Of a DNA stretch of 38,453 bases, positions 1 through 8,410 are shown piece by piece; within the stretch, counting starts at the first letter, position 1, and every line of letters begins with the position of its first letter. A program made the position numbers and the translations under genes. The notes below the pieces were generated by a model. That model did not search any database, was not told where the DNA came from, and saw only the letters and a list, made by a program, of their open reading frames with translations. Where the stretch lies: assembly GCA_006508105.1 (NCBI GenBank), contig QKPP01000221.1, positions 1 through 38,453 of the forward strand, given 5' to 3'. This DNA comes from Myxococcales bacterium FL481. GTDB lineage: Bacteria; Myxococcota_A; Polyangia; Nannocystales; Nannocystaceae.

Positions 1-113
1 AGTCGGAGGCACTGCAGCCACAGCCGTCGTCGTCATCGACGGCGACGGCGATGACGACGATCACGATCACGACGACGATGACGACGACGGCTGTGGCTGC
101 AGTGCCTCCGACT
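1..113. repeat. Perfect 38-bp inverted repeat at the window edge
   Basis: Bases 1-38 are the exact reverse complement of bases 76-113, separated by a 37-base GAC/GAT-rich spacer. The outer arm starts at base 1. The right arm encodes the Asp tract and Gly-Cys-Gly-Cys of a MYXO-CTERM protein, so the left arm is that coding sequence copied in reverse. This looks more like a fold-back or assembly artefact at a contig end than a biological hairpin. A real inverted duplication cut by the window edge cannot be excluded. Confidence 0.9.
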
Positions 114-196
114 CGTCTCCGATTGGCTACGTCGGACTGTCGGCTCTCCTACTCGGTGTGATGGCCCGTCGTCGTCGCGCCCGAGCACGAGCGTAG
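2..196 (+). CDS. C-terminal end of a MYXO-CTERM-anchored protein (5' partial)
   Basis: The frame ending at the TAG at 194-196 encodes an Asp/His-rich linker, then DGCGCSASDS, a short hydrophobic segment (IGYVGLSALLLGVMA) and the basic tail RRRRARARA. A small Cys motif, one transmembrane helix and an Arg cluster is the MYXO-CTERM sorting signal of myxobacteria, associated with processing and delivery of proteins to the cell surface. The passenger domain lies off the window. Residues encoded by about bases 1-38 are doubtful because that stretch is an inverted copy of 76-113; the trustworthy part begins in the Asp tract. Family assignment is strong, and the passenger's function is unknown. Confidence 0.8.
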   Translation, partial: VGGTAATAVVVIDGDGDDDDHDHDDDDDDGCGCSASDSSPIGYVGLSALLLGVMARRRRARARA

Positions 197-250
197 TCGT
201 GGCACCATGTCGGGCCGGCGCCTCGTCGTAGAGGGGGCGCCGCTCGAGCT

Positions 251-275
251 CGGGCTGGAGTCCGACTCGAGCCCG
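251..275. terminator. Hairpin between convergent genes, possible bidirectional terminator
   Basis: CGGGCT-g-GAGT-ccg-ACTC-g-AGCCCG forms a 10-bp stem with one internal mismatch and a 3-base loop. It sits between the stop of the MYXO-CTERM gene (196) and the stop of the convergent pyrF (332). There is no T-run on either strand, so termination is inferred from position and stem only. Confidence 0.4.
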
Positions 276-331
276 TCCGTCGGGTGGTGACGTTCGGCCG
301 CGACCATCGGACCCGCCGGCGGCTGGGGTCG

Positions 332-1042
332 TTAGCGGTCGGCCGCAGCGATCTCGTCGACGATCGCGTCGGCAGCCGCGACCGGGTCAGCTGCGTCGGT
401 GATCGGACGCCCGACGACGAGATAAGAGGCGTCGGCTCGGACGGCCTCGGCTGGGGTCATGACTCGTTGCTGATCTCCGCGCGCCGAACCGGCCGGCCGA
501 ATGCCGGGCACAACGCGGCACAAACTCGGGGCGACGGCTTGCACCCGCGCCAGTTCGAGGCCGCTGCAAACGAGGCCGCTGCAGCCGGCTTCGCGAGCGC
601 ACACGGCTCGCATCTCCACGAGCTCCGCGAGGTCTCGGGTGTGACCGGCCTCTTTGCACGCGTGGGCATCTTGGCTGGTGAGCACGGTGACGCCCAGCAC
701 GTCGATGTCGTCCGCTGCTTCCTCGACGCAGGCGCGAAGGTGGTCGACGCCCGAGCCGGCGTGCACCGTGATGAAGCGCGCGCCACACCGTTTCGCGCTA
801 CGAATGGCACCGCGCATGGTGTTGGGGATGTCGTGCAGCTTGAGGTCGAGAAAAACCTCTAGCTCGGGATGCCGCTCGCGGATGTCGGTGACGATCGAGG
901 GGCCGTGGGCCACAAACAGCTCGAGACCGACTTTGACCAGGCCCACATGTCCGGCCAGGCGCTGAGCGAGATCGATGGCCTGCGTCCGGTCGGCGAGGTC
1001 GAGCGGGACAATGAGTCGGCGGCGCGCGTCGGCGAGTTGCAT
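332..1042 (-). CDS. pyrF: Orotidine 5'-phosphate decarboxylase
   Basis: Decarboxylates orotidine monophosphate to UMP, the last step of cytosolic de novo pyrimidine synthesis. The 236-residue protein fits the family. It starts into the barrel with LIVPLDLADR and LVKVGLELF, and carries the catalytic signature DLKLHDIPNT with the Asp-Lys-Asp residues. It continues with ITVHAGSG, a VVPGIRP phosphate-binding loop and YLVVGRPIT near the end. I chose the ATG at 1042, ten codons inside a longer TTG-started reading frame, because it gives the usual short lead into the first strand; no clear Shine-Dalgarno supports either start. It is divergent from the serine hydrolase across about 100 bases and convergent with the MYXO-CTERM gene. 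No other pyrimidine gene is adjacent. Confidence 0.93.
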   Translation of the reverse strand: MQLADARRRLIVPLDLADRTQAIDLAQRLAGHVGLVKVGLELFVAHGPSIVTDIRERHPELEVFLDLKLHDIPNTMRGAIRSAKRCGARFITVHAGSGVDHLRACVEEAADDIDVLGVTVLTSQDAHACKEAGHTRDLAELVEMRAVCAREAGCSGLVCSGLELARVQAVAPSLCRVVPGIRPAGSARGDQQRVMTPAEAVRADASYLVVGRPITDAADPVAAADAIVDEIAAADR

Positions 1043-1145
1043 TCGGCCACGATGTAACGCGTGGGGCGGCAAGGTCGCAAGCTTCGCCGCGAGTGGGTCG
1101 CTGGCGAGGCTAGCCCGCTCGTCGGCAAAACGTCATGCTGCGACC

Positions 1146-2264
1146 GTGTCCGCCCACGATGTCTCCGCTCGGCTGTCTGCGTTGTTGCGGTCCGCGAGCG
1201 GCAACGTGTGCCCGGGCGGCGTGGCGCTGGTCTGGCGCGCCGGGGCCCTCCGCTTTCACTCCGCGTTCGGCGTCACGGCCACGCACCCCGCCGTGCCCGC
1301 ACGACCGGTCACGACCGACACTCACTACGATCTCGCCTCGCTGACCAAGGTGCTGGCCACGACGACCTTGGCGGCCCGAGCCATCGCCGACGGTCGCGTC
1401 AAGCTGGCCGAGCCGCTGCCATCGCCGTGGGACCGGGTGTCACCCGGCGCGACCTTGTCCGATGTCCTCGAACACGCGGCCGGCTTCGCCGCTCACCGTG
1501 AGTTTTTCGCGGGGCCGGACGGCGCCCGAAGTGCGGCGGCGGTACTGGAGCAAATTGCGATTGAATCGGGTGTGTACCCGCGGCGGGAGCGGTCGGTCTA
1601 CAGCGATCTTGGGTTCATTGTGCTCGGGGCTTGGCTCGAGCGTTTGTTCGATAACACGCTGGAGGCAGCCTTTCGCCAGTGGGTCAGTGGCCCGCTCGGC
1701 TGCGTTGGGGATCTCGGTTTTCGCCGGGTGCAGCCCAGACCGTGGGGGGGCGCGGCCCCGACGGAAGTCTACGATCCGCTCTTGCATCGTGAACCGCCCT
1801 CGTGGTTCGCGGTTCGAGCCTCCAGCGACTCGCGCCCGAGTTGGGCGCAAGGGCAAGTGCACGACGACAACGCCTACGTGATGGGCGGTGTGGCCGGCCA
1901 CGCCGGGCTGTTCGGCACGGCCCAGGCGGTGCTGCAGGTGGCGCTGGCTTGGCTTGAGCCCAACCGCTTGGACATGCCACCATCGGTCTGCCAAGGCCTG
2001 TTGGAGGCGTCCAACGTGCCGAACTCCACGCGCCGCCGCGGCTGGGACGGCCCCTCGCGCGGTCCTCGGAGTTCGGTCGGTGACGTGGTGGCTCCGACGG
2101 CGTTCGGGCACCTGGGCTTTTCGGGGACGAGCCTGTGGCTCGACCCGCGTCCCGGAGATCCACGGGTGTACGTGCTGCTCACGAATCGGGTCCACCCCAC
2201 CCGTTCCGGCCACGGGATCTTGGCGTTGCGGCGGCGTTTCCACGAGCTCGCCGCGCAGTTGTGA
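1146..2264 (+). CDS. Serine hydrolase of the beta-lactamase / penicillin-binding class C family
   Basis: Active-site serine hydrolase with the class C beta-lactamase fold, a group covering esterases, D-Ala-D-Ala peptidases and lactamases. The SxxK motif is SLTK (about residues 65-68), the Tyr motif is YSDLGF (Tyr about 152), and GVAGHAGLFG supplies the third, His-x-Gly-type motif. The open frame reaches back to 975, but that would overlap pyrF and encodes Arg/Ser-rich non-protein-like sequence. The GTG at 1146 gives 372 residues, starting VSAHDVSARL. No convincing signal peptide is visible, so a cytoplasmic esterase-like enzyme is likelier than a true periplasmic lactamase, but substrate cannot be read from sequence. 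The nitrilase gene follows on the same strand after 162 bases. Confidence 0.83.
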   Translation: MSAHDVSARLSALLRSASGNVCPGGVALVWRAGALRFHSAFGVTATHPAVPARPVTTDTHYDLASLTKVLATTTLAARAIADGRVKLAEPLPSPWDRVSPGATLSDVLEHAAGFAAHREFFAGPDGARSAAAVLEQIAIESGVYPRRERSVYSDLGFIVLGAWLERLFDNTLEAAFRQWVSGPLGCVGDLGFRRVQPRPWGGAAPTEVYDPLLHREPPSWFAVRASSDSRPSWAQGQVHDDNAYVMGGVAGHAGLFGTAQAVLQVALAWLEPNRLDMPPSVCQGLLEASNVPNSTRRRGWDGPSRGPRSSVGDVVAPTAFGHLGFSGTSLWLDPRPGDPRVYVLLTNRVHPTRSGHGILALRRRFHELAAQL

Positions 2265-2426
2265 GCCGTATCGGCCGGCTGTGTCACGCGAGACCGCGGG
2301 CGGCTGCGCAGTCGAGCCGGCCAAGTCGCCAAGTCGGCCTCATGGGCACAATCGGCGGGGTCTTCACGCCGTCGCATAGCCGCGCTTTGCGTCCCCAGCG
2401 CGAGGGTGCCGTACTAGCGTGGATCG

Positions 2427-3383
2427 GTGCCACGCGTTGCCGCTTTGCAGGATGCCCCGGTCTTTCTCGATCGCCGCGCGACGTTGGAGCGCTTGTTGGA
2501 ATGGGTGGAGCGGGCCACGGACGAAGGGGTCGAGCTATTGGCCTGCGGTGAGACGTACTTGCCGGGCTATCCGTTTTGGCTTTCACACACCGGAGCCGCC
2601 GCCTTCGATGAGCCGACGCAAAAGGAAGCCTATCGCCGATACCTCGAAGCTGCGGTGCGTCTCGACGGTCCGGAGATTCGGGAACTCGAGGTGGTGAGCC
2701 GATCATCGCGCATCGCATTGGTGGTCGGCATCGCTGAGCGAGGGCCGGGACCGGCGTCCGGATCGGTATTCTGTTCGGCGGTGACCATCGATCCCGACCG
2801 CGGGGTATTGGCGGCGCATCGTAAACTCATGCCCACCTATGAAGAGCGCCTGGTGTGGGCGCCTGGAGACGGGCACGGTCTTCGGGTTCACACGCTATGC
2901 GGCTTGCGGGTGGGTGTGCTCAACTGCTGGGAAAACTGGATGCCGCAGGCTCGGCACGCGTTGTATGGCGACGGGGAAGAGCTTCGCGTCGCGTTGTGGC
3001 CCGGAGCTGTGCGCAATACTGTCGACATCACGCGCTTCATTGCGCTCGAAGGCCGGGTGTTCGTGCTGTCGGCGGGCGGCCTGCTCGCCGTGGACGACGT
3101 GCCGGATGATTTTCCCCTGCGGGATCGCTTGCCGGTCGACCGTACCTGGTATCACAACGGCGGTTCTTGCGTGGCTGCCCCCGATGGGCGATGGCTGGTC
3201 GAGCCGGTGGCGCAGACCAAGGGGTTGATTGTGGCCGACATCGACCCCCGCCTCGTGTCGCGTGAGCGCCAAAACTTCGATTGCACCGGACACTACAGCC
3301 GCCCAGATGTGTTCGACGTTCGCGTCGATCGGCGTCGGCGCCAATCGGTCACGTTTCTCGACGAAGACGCGCTGCCCGAGTAG
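2427..3383 (+). CDS. Nitrilase-family carbon-nitrogen hydrolase
   Basis: Hydrolyses a nitrile or related C-N bond through a Glu-Lys-Cys triad. All three are visible: Glu42 in GETYLPGYP, Lys133 in HRKLMPTYEE and Cys167 in GVLNCWENWMP. The YEERLVW segment after the Lys and the NCWEN signature place it with nitrilases proper, close to aliphatic and cyanide-type nitrilases, rather than amidases or NAD synthetase domains. Length (318 residues) is normal. The GTG start at 2427 gives PRVAALQDAPVFLDR, the standard first strand of the family. The protein lacks a signal peptide and should be cytosolic. Nothing nearby suggests a dedicated nitrile pathway. Confidence 0.88.
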   Translation: MPRVAALQDAPVFLDRRATLERLLEWVERATDEGVELLACGETYLPGYPFWLSHTGAAAFDEPTQKEAYRRYLEAAVRLDGPEIRELEVVSRSSRIALVVGIAERGPGPASGSVFCSAVTIDPDRGVLAAHRKLMPTYEERLVWAPGDGHGLRVHTLCGLRVGVLNCWENWMPQARHALYGDGEELRVALWPGAVRNTVDITRFIALEGRVFVLSAGGLLAVDDVPDDFPLRDRLPVDRTWYHNGGSCVAAPDGRWLVEPVAQTKGLIVADIDPRLVSRERQNFDCTGHYSRPDVFDVRVDRRRRQSVTFLDEDALPE

Positions 3384-3435
3384 GCCCGGATCAACTCTAG
3401 ACCCAACGAGCCCGTCGCCCGTTGCAGCAAAACTC

Positions 3436-5697
3436 ATGTTCTATCCCTCGCGGTTCCTTCTCGCTTTGTCCGGGTTTTTGGCCATCGGGTCGGCGTGCGC
3501 TGGTCGGGTTCGACCCGAGCCGGTCGAATCTCCACTCGCGCTCGATTCTGTGGTGCTCTATCGGTCCGGCGTGGGGTACTTCGAGCGCCACGGGGAGATC
3601 GATGGCGACACGCTCACGTTGCGCGTACGCAAAGACCAAATCGACGATCTGCTCAAGAGCCTGACCGTGGTCGACCGCAAGGGGCGGCCGCTCAGTATCT
3701 CGATGCCGCTCGACCCGCAAAGCTGGTCGAACGCAGCCATGGCTACCCTGGCGCCTGGCGAGGGATCGTTGGCCGAGGTGCTCGACGCACTGCGGGGCGT
3801 TTCGGTGCGAGTGAAAGCCAAAGGGGGTCGGCATCAGGGGCGAATCGTGTTGATCGAAGAGGTGATCAACGAGCCCAGCGACGCGTCCAGTCGCGGCGAT
3901 CGTTCCGTGGCTCAGATCGCCGCGAACGAGACCCGCGACTACCGGCTGACGTTGCTTGACGGCGAGCGGTTCCGGGTGGTCCGGCTGTCGGAGATCGAGT
4001 CGGTCGAGTTGGCCGACGGCGACTTGGCCATGCAGCTTCATCGCAGCCTCGACGCATCGGCCGGCGAGGGCATGTTCGAACAAGTCGACGTGACCATCCG
4101 TCTCGCGGGGGCGAAGGCCCACGACTTGACCGTGAGTTACGTGGTCGAGGCTCCGATGTGGAAACCGACCTACCGCGTGGTGTTGCCCAGCGATGGAAGC
4201 GACCGAGGGTTGCTCCAGGCGTGGGCCGTGGTGGACAACGTCAGCGGCGAGGACTGGAACAACGTCTCGCTGAGCTTGACCTCGGGGGCGCCCATCGCAT
4301 TTCGCTACGACTTGAGAACGCCGCGGGGCGTCGAGCGCGAGGACCTCACCGAGCGCGGCGTTCGTCGCCGCGCTCGCGCGGCCGTCGGGGAGATGACGTT
4401 CGACGACGAAATGGAACGTGGGCCGGCTCAAGATCTGCTGATCGAGGAGTCGGCGGCGGCCGTGGAGGCGGAAACCGAGGCGTTTGCGGACGAAGAACAT
4501 CCACCAACCCCGTCGGTGGCCGGCGGTCTGGCGCCCGCGAAGAAGGCGAAGGTCGACGCGAAGCGTAGCCGCGCCATGGCCCCCAACCGACGCGGCGAGT
4601 CGCCTCCGCCGGCCGCGCCTCGACCCGGCGAAGCGCCGCGCCTCGGTTTTGAGCAGATGCAGCAGAGCATGCTGGCGAAAGCCAGCACCCATCGCGTCAG
4701 CGGCCTGACCCGGGTCGATCTCGACAGTCGAGTCACGATTCCCGACGGATCGTCGACGATGGTGGCGATCTTGAATCGGGAGGTCGAGGCCGACGAGGCG
4801 TTCTTGTTCAAACCCGGGGGGGCGGGAGTCGGCTACGAATCCAACCCGTACCGAGTGGTCCGATTCCGCAACGACACGGAACATGTCCTCGAGCCGGGGC
4901 CGATCAGCATCTTTGCTCGCGGCAGTTTTGTCGGCGAGGGGTTGTCGGAGGTCGTCGGTACCCGGGCCAGCGTGACGATCCCGTTCGCGGTTGAACCCGA
5001 GATTCGTGTGTTCTCCAACGCGGAACATCGCGGGGATGAGCTCAAGATCGTCAAGATTTCGCGGGGCGTTGTCGAAGTCGAGAGCTTTCGGCAGACCGCC
5101 ACCACGTGGACGGTCAAGTTGCCGCCACGCGCCAAGGACACGACGGTGCTCATTCGCCATCCCCGTCAAGGCCCGAACTACGAGCTGGCGCCCCGGCCCG
5201 AGGGAACCGAAGACCTTGTCGATGCGTATCTGATCCCCGTCGCGGTGACCGCCCGCGCGGCCGAGGCCAAGCTGAAGGTCGTCGAGCAAACCCCGTCACG
5301 TCTGAGTTTGTCGATCTGGGACGGGCAAATGGTGCCCCTGCTGGATCAACTGCTGGTGGCCGGGCCGCTGGACGAAACGATGCGTGGTCGCCTCGACGGC
5401 ATCGTGAGCCGACGTCGCGAGATCGGTCGCATCGACACTGAGATCGCGAGTTTGCAACGGCAACAACGCGAGCTCGATGAGCGCGCGAAGCAGACGCGAC
5501 ACAACCTCGCAGCCATCAAGAAAGATCCCAAAGCCGGGCGCCTGCGCGAGCGGTTGAATCGACGCCTACTCGAGTTTACCGAGCAAGGCGATGCGATCGG
5601 TCGTCAAATCGTGGATCTGGCGAGCAAGCGCTTAGAGCAAAAGATCGAGCTCGAGGACATGCTCGAGGAGTTCGAGTTTGTGGCGCCAGCCCGGTAG
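3436..5697 (+). CDS. DUF4139-type lipoprotein with coiled-coil C-terminus
   Basis: A 753-residue envelope protein. The N-terminus (FLLALSGFLAIGSAC) is a lipoprotein signal peptide with the acceptor Cys near residue 18. An N-terminal beta domain follows (VVLYRSGVGYFERHG, IDDLLKSLTVVD), then the DUF4139 region (SYVVEAPMWKPTYRVV, AVVDNVSGEDW). A low-complexity Glu/Ala/Pro/Lys insert lies at about residues 335-405. More beta domain follows, and a charged helical end (about residues 655-745) is likely coiled coil. The frame stays open back to 3229, but that part overlaps the nitrilase; the ATG at 3436 directly precedes the signal peptide. DUF4139 proteins, including those annotated as mucoidy inhibitors, have no agreed biochemical function. 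It converges with the kinase gene. Confidence 0.8.
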   Translation: MFYPSRFLLALSGFLAIGSACAGRVRPEPVESPLALDSVVLYRSGVGYFERHGEIDGDTLTLRVRKDQIDDLLKSLTVVDRKGRPLSISMPLDPQSWSNAAMATLAPGEGSLAEVLDALRGVSVRVKAKGGRHQGRIVLIEEVINEPSDASSRGDRSVAQIAANETRDYRLTLLDGERFRVVRLSEIESVELADGDLAMQLHRSLDASAGEGMFEQVDVTIRLAGAKAHDLTVSYVVEAPMWKPTYRVVLPSDGSDRGLLQAWAVVDNVSGEDWNNVSLSLTSGAPIAFRYDLRTPRGVEREDLTERGVRRRARAAVGEMTFDDEMERGPAQDLLIEESAAAVEAETEAFADEEHPPTPSVAGGLAPAKKAKVDAKRSRAMAPNRRGESPPPAAPRPGEAPRLGFEQMQQSMLAKASTHRVSGLTRVDLDSRVTIPDGSSTMVAILNREVEADEAFLFKPGGAGVGYESNPYRVVRFRNDTEHVLEPGPISIFARGSFVGEGLSEVVGTRASVTIPFAVEPEIRVFSNAEHRGDELKIVKISRGVVEVESFRQTATTWTVKLPPRAKDTTVLIRHPRQGPNYELAPRPEGTEDLVDAYLIPVAVTARAAEAKLKVVEQTPSRLSLSIWDGQMVPLLDQLLVAGPLDETMRGRLDGIVSRRREIGRIDTEIASLQRQQRELDERAKQTRHNLAAIKKDPKAGRLRERLNRRLLEFTEQGDAIGRQIVDLASKRLEQKIELEDMLEEFEFVAPAR

Positions 5698-5705
5698 ACG
5701 TCGCG

Positions 5706-5746
5706 GGCTCCGACGGGCGACGCCATCGGCGGTGACGGTCGGAGCC
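5706..5746. terminator. Weak inverted repeat between convergent genes
   Basis: GGCTCCGAC (5706-5714) and GTCGGAGCC (5738-5746) pair across a 23-base loop in the 63-base gap between the DUF4139 gene and the kinase gene. It could stop both transcripts. There is no T-tract and the loop is long. Confidence 0.25.
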
Positions 5747-5760
5747 GCCAACTGGTGCCT

Positions 5761-8001
5761 CTACGGAGACGAACCGCGATTGAGCCGTGCTCGACACAGA
5801 CGGACGAATTTCTCCGTGGTGCTGTGTCGACGGCCGCGCCCGGCCTTGATGCACTCTTCGAACCGGCCGAGCTGGAACAGAGCCTGGGTACGCAGGGCAG
5901 AGCGCGGGGCCGACCGCCAGCACCCGGAGGATCGCGTCAGCGTGACCACCTCATCCCACGCGTGCGCGCGGCGGGCCGCGTCGGCGGCGTCGCGCTGCTG
6001 AACGCACTCTTCGGTGTTGAGCCGCGCGGTCCGTCGCTGACGTCGTTGGCTCGCTTTCGATGCCTCCGCCGCGGGCTCGCGCGGGCTCGGCGGGGCTGCG
6101 CGACCGGGTGCGGTCGGGGCCGCGGGGGACCCGGTGGTGGGCGTCCGATCGGGCGTGGCTGAACCGTCCGCGCCAGTTGCGGCATTCGTGGCGACCTTGG
6201 CCGTCGATGCGACGGCTGCAGATGCGGGCGGTCGGGCCGAGGCCACGGCGGCGCTGGCCGCGATCGCGGACGGGCCCTCTCCCGGGTGATCCGGGCGTTG
6301 TCCGTGGAGCGCTAGCGCGGCCACGGGGTCTGCACTGGCCAGCTTCGCCCCGTCGTCGAACAGCGGGCGGCCGAGGACCAGGCCGATGAGGGCCACGGCG
6401 CCGACTCCCGCGAGGGCCAAGGTGACGGTCTGGAACACGACATGGCGGCGTGGCGCCGCGCCGGGGTGCAGGTGACCCACTTCGCTCGGCGTCGTTTGGC
6501 GAACCGTGAGCGAGCCGGGCTGGAGCTGGGGGCCTCGCCCCGCGGCGAGCACCGGAGCCGTCGAGATCCGTGACGGCTCCCGCTCGTACTCCACCTCGAT
6601 CGCTTCGACGACATCGTGGGACGGCGGGCGAACGCCGGAGTCTACGGGGGGCGCCGTCGGGTCGGGCCGACCGGGGTCGCGTTCGGAGGCCACGGGGCGT
6701 TGAAGCGGAGCCGAAGCGTGGGTCGAGTCCGCTTGCCCGGCTGGACGTCGACGAGTGCGACGCTGTTGGATCACGCCGTCGGTTTCTCCGCCCTCGCCGG
6801 GCGGTGGCGTGGGGGCCGGCCCGGGGGTCGTCGCACGCCGCGGGGCCGGCCGAGCCCCGTCGTCGGGGGCGGGCGCATCGCCCGTCCGGTTCACGGGGGT
6901 GGGGGCGCGTTGGTCCCGGCCGATCGGACGCAGATCGAGGCGTGGACCGGCGCGCTCACTGGCGCGAGGCGCCGGCGCGTCCACGTCGTCGCGCGGAGCG
7001 GTCGCGGCGGAGGCGTTGGCCGGCGATCGCTCCAAGCGGTGAAGGGGTCTCGCGTGCCCAGCGTAGCCGGCGGCTTCTTCACGGCCGACCGTGCGCAGAA
7101 TCTCGTCGATTCGCCGGAGAAACTCGCCCGCCGTCGCGGGGCGTTTGCTCGGTTCCCGCTGCAGGCAATCGTCGACCAAAAACGCGAGCTGCAGTGGGAT
7201 GTCGTCCCGCCGACCGATCAGCGACGGCGCCGGCTCCATGGCCTTGCGCGCCATGATCTCGATCGCCCCGCCTCCGACAAACGGCGGATCGCCCGTGAGC
7301 ATCTCAAACACCACCACACCCAGCGCGTAGATGTCGAACGCCACGCTTGGAGGTTTGCCCATGGCCTGCTCGGGGGCCATGTACTCCGGCGTGCCGACGG
7401 ATTGGCCGGGCCGGGTCAGGCGGGACACCGCGCCAGTGTCCTGCAGGAGCGCGGAGACGCCGAAATCCACTACCTTGACGAACTCGGCGTCGTCGCCGTC
7501 GTAGCGGGTCAGCATCACGTTTTCGGTCTTGAGATCGCGATGCACCACGTCGTTCGCGTGCGAAGCGTTGATGGCACATGCGATCGCGCGGGCGATCCGG
7601 CAGACGCGGCCGACCGGCATCGCACCGTGGTCGGCGAGTTCAGCGGCGAGCGTGGTGCCCGTGACGAACTCCATGACGAGATAGAACCGACCGTCGGGCA
7701 GTTCGGCGCAATCGAGGACTTTGACGATGTTCGGGTGCTCGGCGTAGTTCGTGAGCTTGGCCTCGTTGCGAAAGCGCCGGGCCAGCGCTGGATTGCGGCT
7801 CCACTGGAAGCGCAGCACTTTGATCGCCACGGTCCCGCCCGCCCGAAGGTTCTCAGCGAGGTAGACGCTACCCATCCCGCCGTGCCCGATCAGACCCAGC
7901 ACGCGGTACCGCTCGCCGATGACCGTGTCCGGGGCGATCAGTTCATCGTCCGGGAGACTGCTCCCGTCGACCCCAGATCCGGATTCAGCCGTACTTATCA
8001 T
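5761..8001 (-). CDS. Hanks-type Ser/Thr protein kinase with a transmembrane segment
   Basis: Membrane-anchored signalling kinase of 746 residues. The kinase domain (about 30-300) has every key motif: glycine loop GHGGMGSVY, Lys61 in VAIKVL, HRDLKTEN with catalytic Asp156, DFG at about 179 and APEQ at about 210. A long Pro/Ala/Arg-rich linker follows. One transmembrane helix (about 521-544, VTLALAGVGAVALIGLVL) is next, then an Ala/Pro-rich stretch and a small C-terminal domain containing EECVQQ and FEECIKAG, probably a helical sensor or TPR-like fragment. I chose the ATG at 8001; the open frame runs to 8112, but the extra residues look non-coding. Such kinases are plentiful in myxobacteria. 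The partner is unknown. Confidence 0.88.
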   Translation of the reverse strand: MISTAESGSGVDGSSLPDDELIAPDTVIGERYRVLGLIGHGGMGSVYLAENLRAGGTVAIKVLRFQWSRNPALARRFRNEAKLTNYAEHPNIVKVLDCAELPDGRFYLVMEFVTGTTLAAELADHGAMPVGRVCRIARAIACAINASHANDVVHRDLKTENVMLTRYDGDDAEFVKVVDFGVSALLQDTGAVSRLTRPGQSVGTPEYMAPEQAMGKPPSVAFDIYALGVVVFEMLTGDPPFVGGGAIEIMARKAMEPAPSLIGRRDDIPLQLAFLVDDCLQREPSKRPATAGEFLRRIDEILRTVGREEAAGYAGHARPLHRLERSPANASAATAPRDDVDAPAPRASERAGPRLDLRPIGRDQRAPTPVNRTGDAPAPDDGARPAPRRATTPGPAPTPPPGEGGETDGVIQQRRTRRRPAGQADSTHASAPLQRPVASERDPGRPDPTAPPVDSGVRPPSHDVVEAIEVEYEREPSRISTAPVLAAGRGPQLQPGSLTVRQTTPSEVGHLHPGAAPRRHVVFQTVTLALAGVGAVALIGLVLGRPLFDDGAKLASADPVAALALHGQRPDHPGEGPSAIAASAAVASARPPASAAVASTAKVATNAATGADGSATPDRTPTTGSPAAPTAPGRAAPPSPREPAAEASKASQRRQRRTARLNTEECVQQRDAADAARRAHAWDEVVTLTRSSGCWRSAPRSALRTQALFQLGRFEECIKAGRGRRHSTTEKFVRLCRARLNRGSSP

Positions 8002-8410
8002 CGCTCGCTTCGCACCCAAAAGCTGCGTGACCGACCGTAACACCCCGTTTGTGGACGCGCAGCCAAAAAAGGGAGCGTCTTTGGCCGAGCGTGGCGCTGG
8101 ATCGATGTTCACCGCCGCGGGCGTTTGCGGCCGGGACGGCCGGGCCGCCCGTCACCGGCGACGCGGCGGACTCGGTCGGCTGTCGCGGCGCGGCGGTGCG
8201 TCCTCGCGCGGCGGCCGGCCCGGGTCGACTTCAGCGTCGCGTGAGGGAACCGCGTTGACCGAGCCAGACACGTCAAACCAGCCGCGCCGACTCGACGCCC
8301 GGCCCGGGCCGCGACGGACCACGAGCACCGACACGGACCGCGTCGGGCGTCGGGTCGGCCGCGACGCCGTCAGCAGCGCTTGGTGGGGATGGGCCCGGCC
8401 AGTCGGCAGT
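8002..8410. other. 409-base intergenic region upstream of the kinase
   Basis: No credible coding sequence. The half nearest the kinase should hold its promoter, but I see no convincing -35/-10 pair. On the minus strand GCCAAA and TTTGGC flank a CCCTTTTTT run near 8060-8085, which could form a weak hairpin. The remainder is very GC-rich, with CGGCGCGGCGG-like simple sequence. Confidence 0.5.

Noticed and set aside
975-1145. N-terminal extension of the serine hydrolase
   Set aside because: It overlaps pyrF and encodes low-complexity Arg/Ser sequence; the GTG at 1146 is better.
3397-5289. Long minus-strand frame opposite the DUF4139 gene
   Set aside because: It is rich in Arg, His and Gly with no domain, and the plus-strand frame has a signal peptide and a recognisable family.
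6616-8040. 474-residue plus-strand frame opposite the kinase
   Set aside because: Shadow of the kinase gene; all kinase motifs are on the minus strand.
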